This document shows, in pieces, positions 26,266 through 39,300 of a stretch of DNA of 64,000 bases. Position 1 is the first letter of the stretch. Each line of letters begins with the position of its first letter. The stretch spans positions 13,158,001 to 13,222,000 of the forward strand of contig OX387201.1 in assembly GCA_947561715.1 (NCBI GenBank), given 5' to 3'. Below the pieces are notes generated by a model that was not told the DNA's origin, ran no database searches, and worked only from the letters and a program-made list of their open reading frames with translations. Made by a program: the position numbers and the translations under genes. The stretch comes from Ascidia mentula (lineage: Eukaryota; Chordata; Ascidiacea; Phlebobranchia; Ascidiidae).

Positions 26266-28936
26266 CTACGATGAAGGTTCTGTCGTGGTCTCTTCTGTTG
26301 TTTCTGGTTTGGCCGCATCCGCTTTCGCTACTTGTTCGCTTTCCTCCTGGTCTGAGCTTGTTTTCAGCGTCGGCTCGCTCTTTGCGCTGCCTCGATTTTT
26401 CTTCTTTCTCTGTTATTTTTTGAAAGGATGCTTAGCGAATTTAAGCTGTTTAAACTTTTCCACAAGTGAAAGCACAATGGCTCAAATAGAAGAAGTTAAA
26501 CCACAATTGTTATTTTCAAAGTTTAGTGAGGAGTAATAAAAACCGAACTATAATAGGCATAATAACACCAATAGAATTTTTATACGGTTGCACATATGTC
26601 TTATAAGGCTACATTAAATGTGAACATTAGATTATACGGGTTTGAAGCACACAAAAACACACATACTTACTGTACTTTTGCAAAAATGCATGTATTTCAT
26701 TGAAGTTATAAAACCTTATCCTATAGTTAGGCTTACTTGTTTTTCAACTACTTTCCACCAGTTTTTAGGATAGCGTCCAATGTTGTCCATTAATTTTTCG
26801 GCACTCAACCAATCTTGTTCCCACTTCTCATGACTGTATTCAGGCTCCCTCATCGTAATCCGGTTCAATATTTGTTGATTTTCGCGCGTCACACGAAGAA
26901 GTTCTCGCTGTCTTTTTTCTCGGTTCAAACTGAATTGAACGAAAGTGAACAATTGAGAATAGCCTTATAAGCCAGGAACACTAAATCTATTTTGAAATAA
27001 GTTGATAAGTGTTAGTTCGAATTTCGTGTCTCAGCTCTAAACGTTTGTGACACAAAAACTTTTCTAAAAATCTTCTCCTTCCGCTGTGGTTCCTTCCGCT
27101 GTGGAAAATGCTCAAAAAAACTGCTTCAACCTGATTTTATTTGGTGCTTGTTCATGATATTTCTTCTATTAATTCATATGCAGTCAAACTGATAGGGCTA
27201 ATCATACCGTTTAATTGCTCTGAGAAATATAAGCCAAGGTATTAATGATAAGCAAACCACCTTACTGCACAAACCAGCTGGTGGTATCTGTGCATATTTG
27301 ACTTACGCAAAAAATGTTTTCTTTTTGTCAGATGTCCCACATTTAAACTAAAGTAAGGTCATGCCGTTTTGCTGTTTGATATATTTACCTCCTGTATGTG
27401 TAATCGTTGCGGTTATCTACCCTTCCGCGCGTTCGCATCACCAAACTCATTTTCTCCAGCAATATTCGGTTGTCTCTTTCGATTGTGCTCATTTTTTCCT
27501 CTTCCAATTGCAGCTTTTTAAGCTTCAGATGCATGTGAACGTAGGTTTGGGGCGGTTTTGTGTCCACCATCGACTTGGCCGATCGAACCTGCAAATTTGT
27601 TTTGTGGTTAGTTTTGAAAATGGTATCAGTTTTTGCGAAATCTAACTTATTATGTGGTTTGTTTCTGTTGTTTGGTACTCAGTATAGGGTACCCAACGGA
27701 TCGACGTTCACCGAAAGGTACCACAAAGCGGAAATTAGTGTGCCCGCTAGTGTTAAAGCTAGCACAGTGCCACTATCAACAGCTGCACTGATGAGATCTT
27801 ACAGGTCGAAACAGTGCGTGTACACACCCTGTCTGCAGCTCTTCAATATTATAATTTTTTTTTGCACCTATGTATCATATTATTGTACAAAAATTTTAGT
27901 GCGTTCCTTTTGACTAGTGAATCTTAAATCGTTGAATTACGCGAATTGTAGTGCGCGTTTTCTCGTATATAGGTTCCATTTTATAGGTACAAAGTTATGC
28001 AAAAAGACGCTATTGAAACTTGCGCAAAAATTGAAAGACTTTTACACACGGACAACTATAAGCGTGAAGAAAAAGTAAAAATATTAAGGGACGTAATTCT
28101 TCTGAATCAACAGGTTGCACATTTAATCAACATTTTGTTTTATTACACCCTTTTTACCGACCACGGTCACCTTTCAGAAACCTCTTTTTTAACATGATGC
28201 TTATTTATGGAATATGTTGGTTTAATAGGTTTAAAAATCCCTAAATCAGCAATATGCGAATTTTGACCCTTATTTGCAAGATAACGTTGGTAATTAAGCT
28301 AACGAGAGTCAAATGAGGTTAGTCTGACGAATTAACACTATAATCTGGCCGAATATACAAAATAGCTCATATATGTACGTCATGGCACCACCATACTTTG
28401 AGTTTACCTATATGGGTAAAGATTGGGCAAATCCAGAATCATTTTCATTATTGCAACAATGCCAGGGCTTTATGAGCACAATATACGAGTGGTACTTCTA
28501 CCAACTTTTGTTAGCATAGCTGTATGGGAATGCTGACACGTATGGTACTTGAGATGAGTGATGTTTGCTTACACCTACTGTGTTAGGCGTTGAGAACAAA
28601 ACCGCTGTCACATTTGCACTGAATAAACTGTTGTATTAAAATCTTCCTTAGTTTTAACCAATTACACGGACAGTCAAAACTTTTCGTAGACGCCACTTTT
28701 AATGCACAAATAAGGTGGTGAAGTGTTGCCAATTATGAACTTGCATTCATCAACTGCTTCACGTTTGTTGGGTGCACGTAAGACCTACCTGAGTGTTTTC
28801 TACGCACACTATCAAACGTATAATTACAATTATTTTTACCAACCTTCCTTCTGTGCTCGTTGTAGTACGTAGAATCCCATTTTTGCTGCAACAATTTGTT
28901 GTGGGTTGGCAATATCGGTTCGTAAGCCCTGTGCAT
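26266..28936 (-). CDS. CFAP97D1: CFAP97 domain-containing protein 1-like
   Basis: This is a ciliary/flagellar protein of the CFAP97D (hemingway-related) family, needed in mammals for sperm axoneme integrity. Exons in order: 28936-28844, 27588-27389, 26929-26737 and 26409-26266, in frame, giving 209 aa. Exon 2 carries MVDTKPPQTYVH and LKLKKLQLEEEK, matching the family's VDTKPP block. Exon 3 carries SLNREKRQRELLRVTRENQQIL, the defining CFAP97 helix, with the family splice position before SLNRE kept. The last exon is a low-complexity acidic/Thr tail (KPETTEETTTEPSS), which lengthens the protein beyond the roughly 165 aa of the mammalian one. The region is predicted to be coiled coil. Intron 1 (1.25 kb) contains a MITE fragment (27688-27828) and a plus-strand open frame. 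Confidence 0.9.
27688..27828 (+). repeat. Truncated copy of the MITE at 48.2 kb
   Basis: From GGTACCCAAC to GTGTACACACC this stretch matches 48401-48523 closely (shared GATCGACGTT, CACAAAG and GCTGCACTGAT blocks). Only the right half of the element is present. It also keeps ACAGGTCGAAACAGTG, which in the 48-kb copy is found inverted at the left end, supporting one inverted-repeat family. Confidence 0.6.
28007..28111 (+). other. Possible coding exon in CFAP97D1-like intron 1
   Basis: After a TTTTATAG acceptor, an open frame reads MQKDAIETCAKIERLL ... LLNQQ and ends at a CAG/GT donor. It is strongly helical. No partner exon was found and the surrounding intron belongs to the opposite-strand gene. 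It may be a nested gene's first exon or chance. Confidence 0.2.
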
Positions 28937-30348
28937 AGTTTTTGCTGCCAGGAAATCCTAATATACTTAAAGTTCCTACCTCGACAACCAATCTGATTGA
29001 AACAAAGAGTTGATTAGACACCTGATAGAATACACAATGTCTGTTCGCGACCCAAAAAACAATGTAACAATGACCTACTGTAGTGAAGCTACACGCTCGG
29101 TCGACAACTCAACAACCAGGCTTGGAAGCGTGCGCTCTCAAGCGAGAAGCCAAACAATCGGGTCGCTATGTCAACAGCTATTGAGTTTCTCTTGTAGGCA
29201 CTTCGCGTCGTCCTTTTTACCGCCCCAAAACTTCTCAGCAGGGGGCCGATAATATTTCAGTCCCGCATATCTCGATGTTACAAAAACGATATAAAATCAT
29301 GTTCTGTGGTTTCGATGAAATATAAATAATTTTTGTGGCTGAAATAAAGCTATTGTATGAATTCTAGAGTCTTGGCGGTTTGGTGCAAATATCGCAAAGG
29401 GGGATCATGCTTGGTATGCAGGTATTTTGTGATGTAGTGATAACGCACCATATAAAGTGACGGATTAAAACTCAAGATAAACGATGCCACACGTACAACG
29501 ATAAAACACAAACCTATTCCAATACAGGGCCCTCAGTTCTCAGCTAGATGCTCCGAGGAGCAGTCGACAGCAATGTCGAAATGCCCCCATCCGAACGCTA
29601 ATGCTCTAGAACTTTGCTTTCATACCGCTTTTTGGCTAAATCTTGAACCTGATGAAGTCTCGCCGCATGGCAGACGAAACGTCGTAAGAATACAGTACGT
29701 TTATGCCAGAAGATCACTACATTTTTAAATCTAGAACGTTTGGTCCATCTTGGCAAATGAATTACGTGGGGTACTTGCTTTTGTTTTCGAGCACGGGGAA
29801 ATTTTAAAAATTCAGGTGAATCCTGTAATCAGTTAATACAACGTACGTCATGACATCACCGTTACAACTCATCACTATCTGCGCGATTGAACTGAGTGAA
29901 TTTTTATGTAAACAGTGTAATTCCAACTGTTTACAAAACTTCATTAGCTTGAAAGTGTAAGTTGCTAACTAGCATTTAACATGTTGTAAAATATTTAAAA
30001 AACTGAGTTTAAGCTATTTTCATGCAACAAATAAAAAAAATACATTGTCCAGCACAGCATCATGTTTACAAATTAAAAATAGTGAATAACATCGAAATTT
30101 GAAATAAAATTACTCCAATAATATGACTTTTGGTATTACATTGTTTGTTAGTACAGACGTTTCTGACACAACAAATTTTCATAATATCAAGAAATACTAC
30201 TGATCAAGTAAGTTTGCGAAAATGGCTACATTTGCTATAGTATTTAAATTATGTTTGTTGCATGTGCGATGTGGTTGTTATTGTACTTGTTCTTCATTGC
30301 ATCAAAAAGATAGAAAAAAGAGAAAAAGAAAAACAAAATAGAAGTGTT
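28937..30348. other. Intergenic region with a hammerhead-like motif
   Basis: This is the promoter side of the CFAP97D1-like gene and the 3' side of YPEL5. A plus-strand open frame 29010-29252 has no family signature. A hammerhead-ribozyme-like core at 29649-29683 is listed separately. The rest is AT-rich. Confidence 0.5.
29649..29683 (+). ncRNA. Degenerate hammerhead ribozyme-like core
   Basis: The order CTGATGA (29649-29655), a short hairpin (GTCT-C-GCC, loop GCAT, GGC-AGAC), GAAAC (29676-29680) and then GTC matches the conserved core of a minimal type I hammerhead, as found in Penelope-like and other small retroelements. Stem II pairs well. Stem III would be only AC/GT, and the flanks for stem I pair only partly. 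It is probably a decayed retroelement ribozyme. Confidence 0.35.
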
Positions 30349-32025
30349 TTAATCAGCAGGTGATGAATCCCGATTCCTTCTTTGACTTGCAGTCACAGGG
30401 GTTATGGTGGTCTCGTCAAAACCATCACTTTCTAATACAAGGGCTCTTTCCAATATTACACGTCCTTCTTTGTATCTTTGTGTTTCTTCTGTGGCATATT
30501 CATACATCCAGCCTAGTTTTGTGTTGCAGTTTTTGCATGCCACATCACGCACCATGTGTCTCCCTGTAAGCATCACTCGATCCTGGACGTCACTGTACAC
30601 AAGGTTGACTACCTTCAAAAGAATGAAAAGGTGATATAGGTACCACGTTTTGACTCAAAAAATCAAACAATTTAACCAACTTGCAACAGAATACATAATC
30701 TGTACTCACTTAATTATAGGCAACTTTTGACTGAAAAGTCAAATGTGGAGATGTTACTAAATTAATAAAAGCCACTCTTTTGAATGTAAGCTGTACATAA
30801 ACATTAAAGTGAGTGCAGGTGACATGAAGACAAAAGTCAGTAAAACAGAGGGACAGACAAAATTACTAAACATAACCCAGCATGACTATAAGCCGTACAA
30901 ACATAAAAAAAAAACTTTATAGGCAGCAGCTAACAATCAAATAAATATGGTATTGTACAATCTAGGAAATTTTCTGTTGCAGAGAGTTTAAATGACAAAT
31001 TTATTTTGAAGGCCAAAATACCAATGAAACGTAAACCGTGTACACATGCAAGATCATTACCTGCAAGTTGCCCATGTTTTATTGATTTATGTCTCCCAAG
31101 TTTAGATATTACATCACTAATTACATATATAGGGTCATGTCAAATCACCCAAAATTACACATGTTATAAACACTTAGTTATGTTATTAATTCCCATAAAC
31201 TTGACATATATCTGGTAATTGATTTTTCAAAGATGCAAATTTTTTGCAAATCAGGCCAGAGATATGAGAGCTACACCACCAAAAAATTAAGGTTTTGGGC
31301 TATTGGTGGTATCCGACTTGAATTCAATGATGGGTCTGACATCAGAATGCTGCAGGTAAAAATTTGCTAAAAATGCTTTTGCTAAGATAGGAGTGTTTTA
31401 ACACAATGTGTGCAGCCTAGCAGTAATTTTTTTTTTTAGGGAAAGCAGAAATTGTCAAGTAATAAGTACCAAGCACCAAAAATGAAACATTAGAGTTTGG
31501 CAAAGAAAACAGTTGAAATTAACAGTACAACTAGTGTGTCTGGTATCTTATACATGGCTTTTGTGTGTGCTTTAACTGCCTTGTTAGTAGGGAAAATTAC
31601 AGCACATAAAACAAAAGACTCTAAATCAAATAATATGTGTTTTCCTAATTTTCTAGGTCAGTTTACAAAAAAAATATATAATATTTACAAAATGTTCTTA
31701 ACTTAGCTGTATGCACTAACAAAAAACATGGATATGCCGCTGCGCAAGACATGTTTTGTTGAATAACTGCTATCTAAACTAATGCATTTTTAGCCAATTT
31801 TTACTAGCAACATTCTGACATGCAAAGTCAGAACCATGAATTAGTTGATTTGATATGGAATGACCATAGGTCTGATGTTATTACCTTATTAAACAAAAAA
31901 GCACGTCCTGTTGCACCTGTAAATCGGGTTGAAATCAGCTCTGAGCGATTGGTAAGGGAAGTGTCACATGTTGCACATGAAAATAGTCTTGTTCCACCAC
32001 TATGTTCCAAAAATATTCTACCCAT
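30349..32025 (-). CDS. YPEL5: Protein yippee-like 5
   Basis: YPEL5 is a zinc-binding Yippee-fold protein that associates with the CTLH/GID ubiquitin ligase complex. There are two exons, 32025-31885 and 30612-30349, in frame, giving 134 aa. The N terminus [17 protein letters not shown], then [18 protein letters not shown], and after the intron [16 protein letters not shown] and [14 protein letters not shown] are nearly identical to the vertebrate protein. The two CxxC zinc pairs are present (CATC and CKNC). The tail after the Yippee domain is longer and Thr/Arg-rich ([12 protein letters not shown]) compared with the 121-aa human protein. The 1.27-kb intron between exons holds no gene I can support. 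Confidence 0.97.
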
Positions 32026-33339
32026 GTCCTTTCAATACAGAATGAAAACAAAAATGAGTTCACTAGTTCAAATAGTAAAGCAACAAAATTTTACGGTAAA
32101 AAAGTTTTGAATTATATTTGTCATTGCTTAGAGTTATGAGATAGAATATATACATCATATTCGAATATTAATATTGATTTTTCTACATTTTTACATTCTT
32201 TGAAAGTTCAGCCTACGAACTACATCACGTGATCACTCTCTCTGTTCATGTCAGACATTAAACGCGGTTAATAAATTTGTAGATAAAGATACCTTTGGTA
32301 AACCTGAGAATACTCGGACGATATTTTATATTTTGATTAACAAATCTGGTCACCATAGGCTGATTCCTTTTTAATATTTATGCAGTCAACTTAACTCCAC
32401 CTGTTAAGTTTCCTGTAAATTACGTAGCTGTTTTACAAGGTAGCAAGATTATTTTACGCAAATACGTTGCTATCTATCCCTGAACGCAATGCTTATCAAC
32501 GTCCTATCCAGACTATCGCAAGGCAAGGCGCAATTCATCACGTTCCACTTACATTTCACGGATCGATTTACGCAAATAATTTCAAGTAGATAACGTGGCA
32601 TTTGTTGAATCTGGGCAGAATATTCGCAAGAAAAGGTTTCTGTCCGTCGTCGGATCAAGAAAACGCAACTGACAGATAAACAAAAAAGGATTCCACTGAC
32701 GAAAAACTACGGAGATAAAAAACATTTTTGTTTAACTGCCATACACTATATTCGTACATTAACTGCATTAAACAATACAAATATTCAGTTGTAAAGTTAA
32801 GTTAAGCTTCTTTGACATCGCACTGCCTCCAGTTTATACCAGATAGTCGATCCGTTTGTCATACGGATTCTAAATTTGTTATTATCCGGTTTAGCTCCGA
32901 TTCAGGTTTAGATTTAGTGCCACTTAATAAGCTACTGTTATCATTTGAACTTAAAACGTATTTATAAAACCACAAGACAAGACCTTCATGATTAATAAGT
33001 CTGTCATATGTGTTATGTCACAAATGATTTTTTAACTGTTCACGCGAAATGTTTCAGTTCGAAAGAGGTTTAGTTTCGATTTAAATTATTCGGTTCAGTT
33101 CTGGTTCGGGTTTTTCAGATTACACATTATGGTTCCGGTTCAACTCCGGTTCTCAAAAATAAACTCCTCAAACAGGTTTAGGCGTTCGGCCTCAGTTCCA
33201 GTTCGACTCCCTTGTTTATTGTCTTCACAAAAACAGCTGTGTTTTGATTTGGCATAGTTTGGTACGCAGTTACCAGAAACTTTACAGACACCAAAAAATA
33301 TACGCTGTAAATTAGAAAAAGTTTTGAAAACACTAGATG

Positions 33340-33400
33340 GGATCGGCCTGCATGCCGCGGAAGCGACCTAGCTACTGGACCATAGCACGATCGATCTTCC
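33340..33400 (-). repeat. tRNA-like segment, possible SINE head or tRNA relic
   Basis: Read on the minus strand, TATGGTCCAGTAGCTAGG resembles an A box and D arm, and about 30 nt later GGCCGATCCC weakly resembles a B box. A cloverleaf cannot be closed cleanly, so it is at best a decayed tRNA or a tRNA-derived SINE head. Confidence 0.25.
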
Positions 33401-34737
33401 CTCCGGGTATGTATGGAGTCAAAATGTAAACACCATCTCTCGTTATAGCTCAAAACGATTGCGGTGATGCAATTCCGCTTCTGTTGTTGTGTAGAAGAAA
33501 TGATAAACGATTGAGCCTGGATCATGTTCTGAGAAAAACAGGATGTTCTGAGATGTGAAAACGTTGATAAACCGTTTCTCTGTAGTGTTGAAAAACGTAA
33601 AGGTATTTCGCCGAGGTACGATTGCTTTCTTAGATATCGTTCCAAATGGCTGAAATTAGACCATCACAAATTATTCAAATTCCAAATTCGGAAAATCTAT
33701 TTTCTTTGTATGAATAAAGTTTTACAGCGTCTTATAGTTATTTTGTGTTGTTACGGTAAAATTGCGAATACTTTCCATTAAATGCTGTTGCGTATCCTGC
33801 ATTAAACTTGATGGGCTATTCTATCCAACGTTAACTTGATTTAATACTGAACTAAAAATTCGGTGAAGTGTGTTGTGGCCCAACAAGTTTGAGAACCGTA
33901 GGGCCCATGAGACAGCGAGTTACACCGAAAAACTTACAGCTGGTTGTAATTTAGATGCGATATAGCAGGTGTGATGCGAGCAGTCTCAACCTGTCGATTG
34001 CGTCTGAAATTGTGTTGTCTTAACAGGAATCATAACAACAGCATTTTTTATTCGAGAAAATATACTGATCAACTGTAGTTGGTCACGTACGTATTTGCTG
34101 CTTCCTGATAGATGTTCCGTTTGTATATCCCTTCGCAGTCAGAATTCACAATATCTACTCATACAGGTAGAACTCACAGATACTCGATCTCTTAACGCTG
34201 CCAGTGCCACGCAACCTTTTTGCACTTATTTCACATTAAATTTTCCAATTCCAATACTTCTTCTCAAAGAAAATGTTAGCATTATGACGTCATGACATAA
34301 GTGCACATTGTAGTTATCGAGTTTGGAATGAGCGAATTGTTCAACTGCTTGGCGTAAACGATAAAAATACTTGGAGAGCTTTGTAACATAATATTTTGTT
34401 GTGACTTTGGTTTAAAAGGAAATTTTCTTGTTAGATACATACAGGACATTGTTGTCTGAAGGTTGTTTGCGTTCAAAACATGACAATTATGCATAGCATT
34501 GCATTTTGTCTGTGGTCGAAATTAAATGTAGTAGTGTTATAGCTAGAACATTGTTTTAACAAAAAGATGCACTAAAATTGTAAAATATTACCACAAAATT
34601 TATGTCTTGTTTAAAAAAGCTTTCCGCAAGCACTGAATGGGAGCAGTTGTTTTATCACTCGTGTGCGCACGGTTGTTGACAAATGACCAATCGATCGCAA
34701 AGCTAATATCACAACATCAACCTTTCGCGAAGAAACC

Positions 34738-34794
34738 TTGCGTGCAACCGTACGCAGGAAATGCCTTGGGTGCAACCATACGCAGGGAAATGCT
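34738..34794. repeat. Two-unit tandem repeat of about 28 bp
   Basis: The unit TTGCGTGCAACCGTACGCAG plus GAAATGCC is followed directly by a second copy with four changes (TTGGGTGCAACCATACGCAG). Each unit contains a small GCGT/ACGC inverted pair. Confidence 0.6.
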
Positions 34795-36390
34795 GTTTGC
34801 GTTCTAGTCTGTTGCAAATGGTAAATGGGGTGAGTTTAGTCCGGGCCTGTTGTGCACCTGGGATAAAGTAGTGACAAAATATCGACCTACAAGCGACTGT
34901 CAGCGCTTTAGCTTCTGCCAGTGATGTAATGAACTTTGGCGTGCCTGATGGGAAGAAGGTACCCGCGGACAGACAAACAAAAAACAAAAACGAAGTAGTC
35001 CCAGGGGATCTTAAGTGGTAATTTGTTTTTTTTCGCAACTGAATTCAGAGGCGCGTTTTAAACACAGCAACAACAAGTCTTTATAGTGTCGTCGCCGAGG
35101 TGTTTAGACTTGAATGGGCCCAGACTATTAGTATCATTAACAAAGTTAGGTGTATTATTTGCTTTTTACTGCAAAAGGCCTATGTTGTACTTGAAAAGGC
35201 GATGACATGAGTGTTTGTTATGCAGTAACATGTAAAATTTATTGTTTTCGCATTTTTTCCATCGTAGGCGTATCAGCACGAAAACAAGTCGATTAAACTA
35301 CGATAGAATGATTGCAGAAATTGACGCGTCAGAAGTTGTAGTTGCGCAATCACAACAATAAAATATTAAAATTAAGCCGACAAGTAAATTTTCGGAAAGG
35401 GTGCCTTATATTTGAATCATGTCCGCTAAGTGGTAGTTTGTACAACATGCTTGGCAATCGTTTGCTGGTCATTATCGTTTGGGGATATTGAGTGGCGAGC
35501 ATTGGGCCCTGAAATGTTTTTAATATTAATGCGGTTGATGCATTATTCATAACCACACGATAACGCCACTAACTCGCGCGGCCTCTTAAACAAACACCTT
35601 AGGAATTAGACTGATATTCCGGCTTTGCGAAACATTTTCCCTTTTTCGAGATTACAGTTTAAACGTCTGGAGTGGCAGGGGTAGATCCTAATGTCGCGTG
35701 TATGTCCATCGAAAATCAATGCTTGTTTCCTTAATGCGAAATTTTAATCAATATTTAATTATTTCTTTCCCTATAGTCACAAAATTTATAAGAAACAGCA
35801 ATCTATTTTATCGCACTTATAGTATCAATACCGTATAATACCTCAATAGGATATATGTGTGAGAATAGTTTGGTCTCTTACAGAAATAGTCTGCTTCATT
35901 GTAATAACAGTTGTAGTTGTTATAATGTCCGAAGTTGTAGCAATTATTCCTGTGACTGGGATAAATTGCATAAACAATGCGAATAAATTCGTAACTTTAA
36001 AAGTATTTCGGACAAACGGTTCTTCGGTTGTACAAACAAAATACACTTTACATTCGGACAATGAAATTTGTTTGCTCATTTTCACAAAAGTCTTTGATAT
36101 TTGGTATACGTACTCTACAGTTGGTAAATTTCGTATTAGTTTATCATACGAGTTTTGTTATCAACAAAGCACAAAATGAATGCCATGTTGTATTTTGGTA
36201 TTCACCAGCCGACAAGAAGTTCAACAGTTTTATCGAAATAAATAACTTTCGTTTACTGCCATGGCAAATTCCAAAAGCAACTGGTAATGTAATATATTTA
36301 CAGCGTTGGGGGAAAAATAAGAAATCAAACGAAACGATTCCACTTGATGGATAGGGTTTTACCTAAACAACAAACCAAAACTCCACAGAA

Positions 36391-39300
36391 ATGTCGTCTG
36401 TGAATGTCATCGTCCAGGTGGTTGTACCGGTGCTGTATTGCACCATTTCTGCAGTGGGATTGTTTGGGAATGGAATTGTACTTTGCATTATGTGGATGCT
36501 CGTTAAAGTGAGTCTGCTTTTTATGACTTTACAGGCATTAAGAATTAATACCATTAATTTAATTTATGCACTGAAGCTTTTAGCTCAGTAGTAAAACGTC
36601 AAGTAAAACTTGTAAAACGACAAGCACGTTCGTTCATTTTAGAAAGTTACTGGTATTGAAAAATAAACATGTTTGTGAACCAAAGTTACTGTGTATAAAA
36701 TTATTAAAGCTTGAAGTTATAGTTCTCGTTCAATTTCAGTCAAAATCAGTGACCGATGTTTATGTCACCAACTTGGCGATTGCCGACATGTTGTTGTTAA
36801 CAACATTGCCTTTCTGGGCCGCTGATCTTATCATGGGTGAATGGGTATTTGGGCAAGGCATGTGCAAGGTATGTGTGTTTGTGGAGAAAACAACGGTGAT
36901 GATAATGCCGTTCATGCATAAAATTTTAATAGTCACTGTGAATGTAATGTGGAAAGGTATTATGTTTGTCCCACATGCGGAACCAGCATGCAGATGCTTT
37001 GGATCGATTTTACGTTTATTGTCTCTGAGGAAATTTAGATACTTTTTGATCGATTTGCCAATTAACCAGAAGATCTAAATTAGACCTGTCTTCACATGGG
37101 GGCTTTGTAGCACGGATTTACGTTGAACGAATAACGATTAGTTATCGGTACAAATAACACTATTACTTCGCTTTCTTGGCATCTGAATACAAAGTTACAG
37201 TAAAACCGGGAAGTTTCTATCCAGTAGCCCCTTTTTCTCTTGTTTAATAAAATCTTACCTATGCGTTCACTTTATTAAGCTTTGTTAATAAAACTTTTTG
37301 CGAAACACGACTGACATTCAACAAATACACAGAGTATTTACAAATCCGAATCATTTGAAAGTAGCAAAACCTATGCCCTTACCCGCTCAGCTAACGAGAA
37401 AAATTATAAAAGGAGCAGGAGCGGGAGCACGTGTCGTTACATCGTTAGTTATGTAAATGTTAATCTGTGTAGGTCATCAGCTGTATGACGTATATGAATA
37501 TGTATGCTTCCATCTTCTTCCTCACTGCTATGAGTCTCGACAGATGGTTGGCAATTGTCAAGGTAAGATACCGTTACAATCAAATGTTAAACTTTACGAT
37601 AAGCAATGTGGAGCCAATAATATGAATTGTGTATAAGCTGCAGACTTATATCGAAAACAGTGGCCATCTGTCTGCAGCTTATACACAGTTAAACTTTACA
37701 TTTCAACAAAGTATGTGGATTACATCTGGGTGACACATGAATTCATGAATCATAATTTTATTTTTTCCGTCGTAACGGCAAGCATAATTCCACTGTAAAG
37801 AAGTACAATAAAATAAAATAAAAAAATGAAAAATGAGGTATTCACATATAAAGAGCAACACACACACACAAGAGAAACATGAAAACACAACGTAACTTTT
37901 ATAACTCAATCGTTGTGAAGGTAGTGAAGGCATGTATGCAAGTGCCCCTGGCAGAAGTTTAATTGGTTGATGAGGTGATGGTGCCATAGCGCAAACAGAC
38001 CTCGAGGAATTTCTTCGAAAAAGCACATGGTGACACATGAAGTTGCGTATAAGCACAACAAGATGTATGGTTGGATAACACAAACTAAATCAAATCATTT
38101 GTATTATGCGAAGAAAATACTACGCGATATAACAATAAACACAAGAAATTAACTGATGGACACCGATAAAACTGTAAAGGTTAGCAAGTCAATATATAAA
38201 GCGCATTTTCTTCGCTATCTCGTAATTATGGATAATACGTTTTCAAGCAAACGCATGATCGATAATTTGTTTCAATTCATATCGACGAGATGAAAGGAGA
38301 TGAAGAAGCGACATCTGATGTTTAAACGTGATATAATATTGTTTCAAATATTCTTCGAAAAGATCAATACCTTACAACAAACACACGCAACAATCGGACC
38401 GTTATGGAATCAAACAAAAACACAGTCGTCGACGTACATAGTTAAAGTCTAACAGCAAAATAAAATTTAGTCCTTTTGAGGACTGCCAAACTACATTTTC
38501 TGCAAAAAAAAAATAATAAACAACCTAACGCTCAAAATATTTTGTGCATGTTGGTTTAATAGTAGATTGTTTCGATGGAAAGATAACAATTAGTTATGAA
38601 AACTTCTTTCCTTTTTATATTCACATGTAACAAGGTAGGCATAAAATGACAATAAATATGCAGATTGGCGGGCTGGACAATGTCCCGTGTTTAAAAAAAT
38701 TAGTGCGCAGTAAACATACCAAAAGTGTAGAACGGCACAATTGGTTCAGTCTTTTGTCGGGATATTTAATTTAATCACCAGGTCGAAAGAAACAGAAAGT
38801 GTATTTATTTAACCCGACATAAAACACAATGTTCTTTACGTCCATGAGGACTAAGATACATAAAAAACAAACACGACATTATTTGTAGCAAACCGTTGGA
38901 AGTGCTCTTCCTTTTAGTAACGTGTGAATATGAATTTGTTATTAGTTGTGGCAATTTAATGGTTTTATGGCCGATTTTTAATCTTATGTTTCAGGCGGTT
39001 AAGTGCCGCTCGCTGCGAACCGTTCGGAATGCTTGGATTACATGCATTTCAATTTGGTGTGTTGGTTTGCTTTTCGTTATTTTGCCGGCGCTTTACCGAA
39101 CATCTGAACCAAGCGGTCGTGGAATGTGAGTGAATTTTGCAATCTAATTGAATATGTGTCTTTTTAAACCCATTTAAGCCATAAGAATATGATAAAAATA
39201 TTTGATGAAAAACAACCCTTAACACACAACAAATTTCCCAATTATTATTGCCAATTTACTATATTGCAGTAGAAAATGTATTTGGCGGTTTCCAGCGGAG

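Larger units (their letters stand above)
32026..36390. other. Gene-poor 4.4-kb stretch
   Basis: This holds the YPEL5 promoter side and then AT-rich DNA. From about 32890 to 33210 there is a degenerate low-complexity run built on GGTTC/GGTTCCGG-type units. A tRNA-like segment lies at 33340-33400 (minus) and a two-unit tandem repeat at 34738-34794. Open frames such as 33645-33178 (minus) and 36028-36354 (+) carry no domain and are not called. Confidence 0.5.

Noticed and set aside
33178..33645. 155-codon open frame on the minus strand
   Set aside because: It has no recognisable domain, overlaps GGTTC-type low-complexity DNA and a tRNA-like segment, and lacks splice partners.
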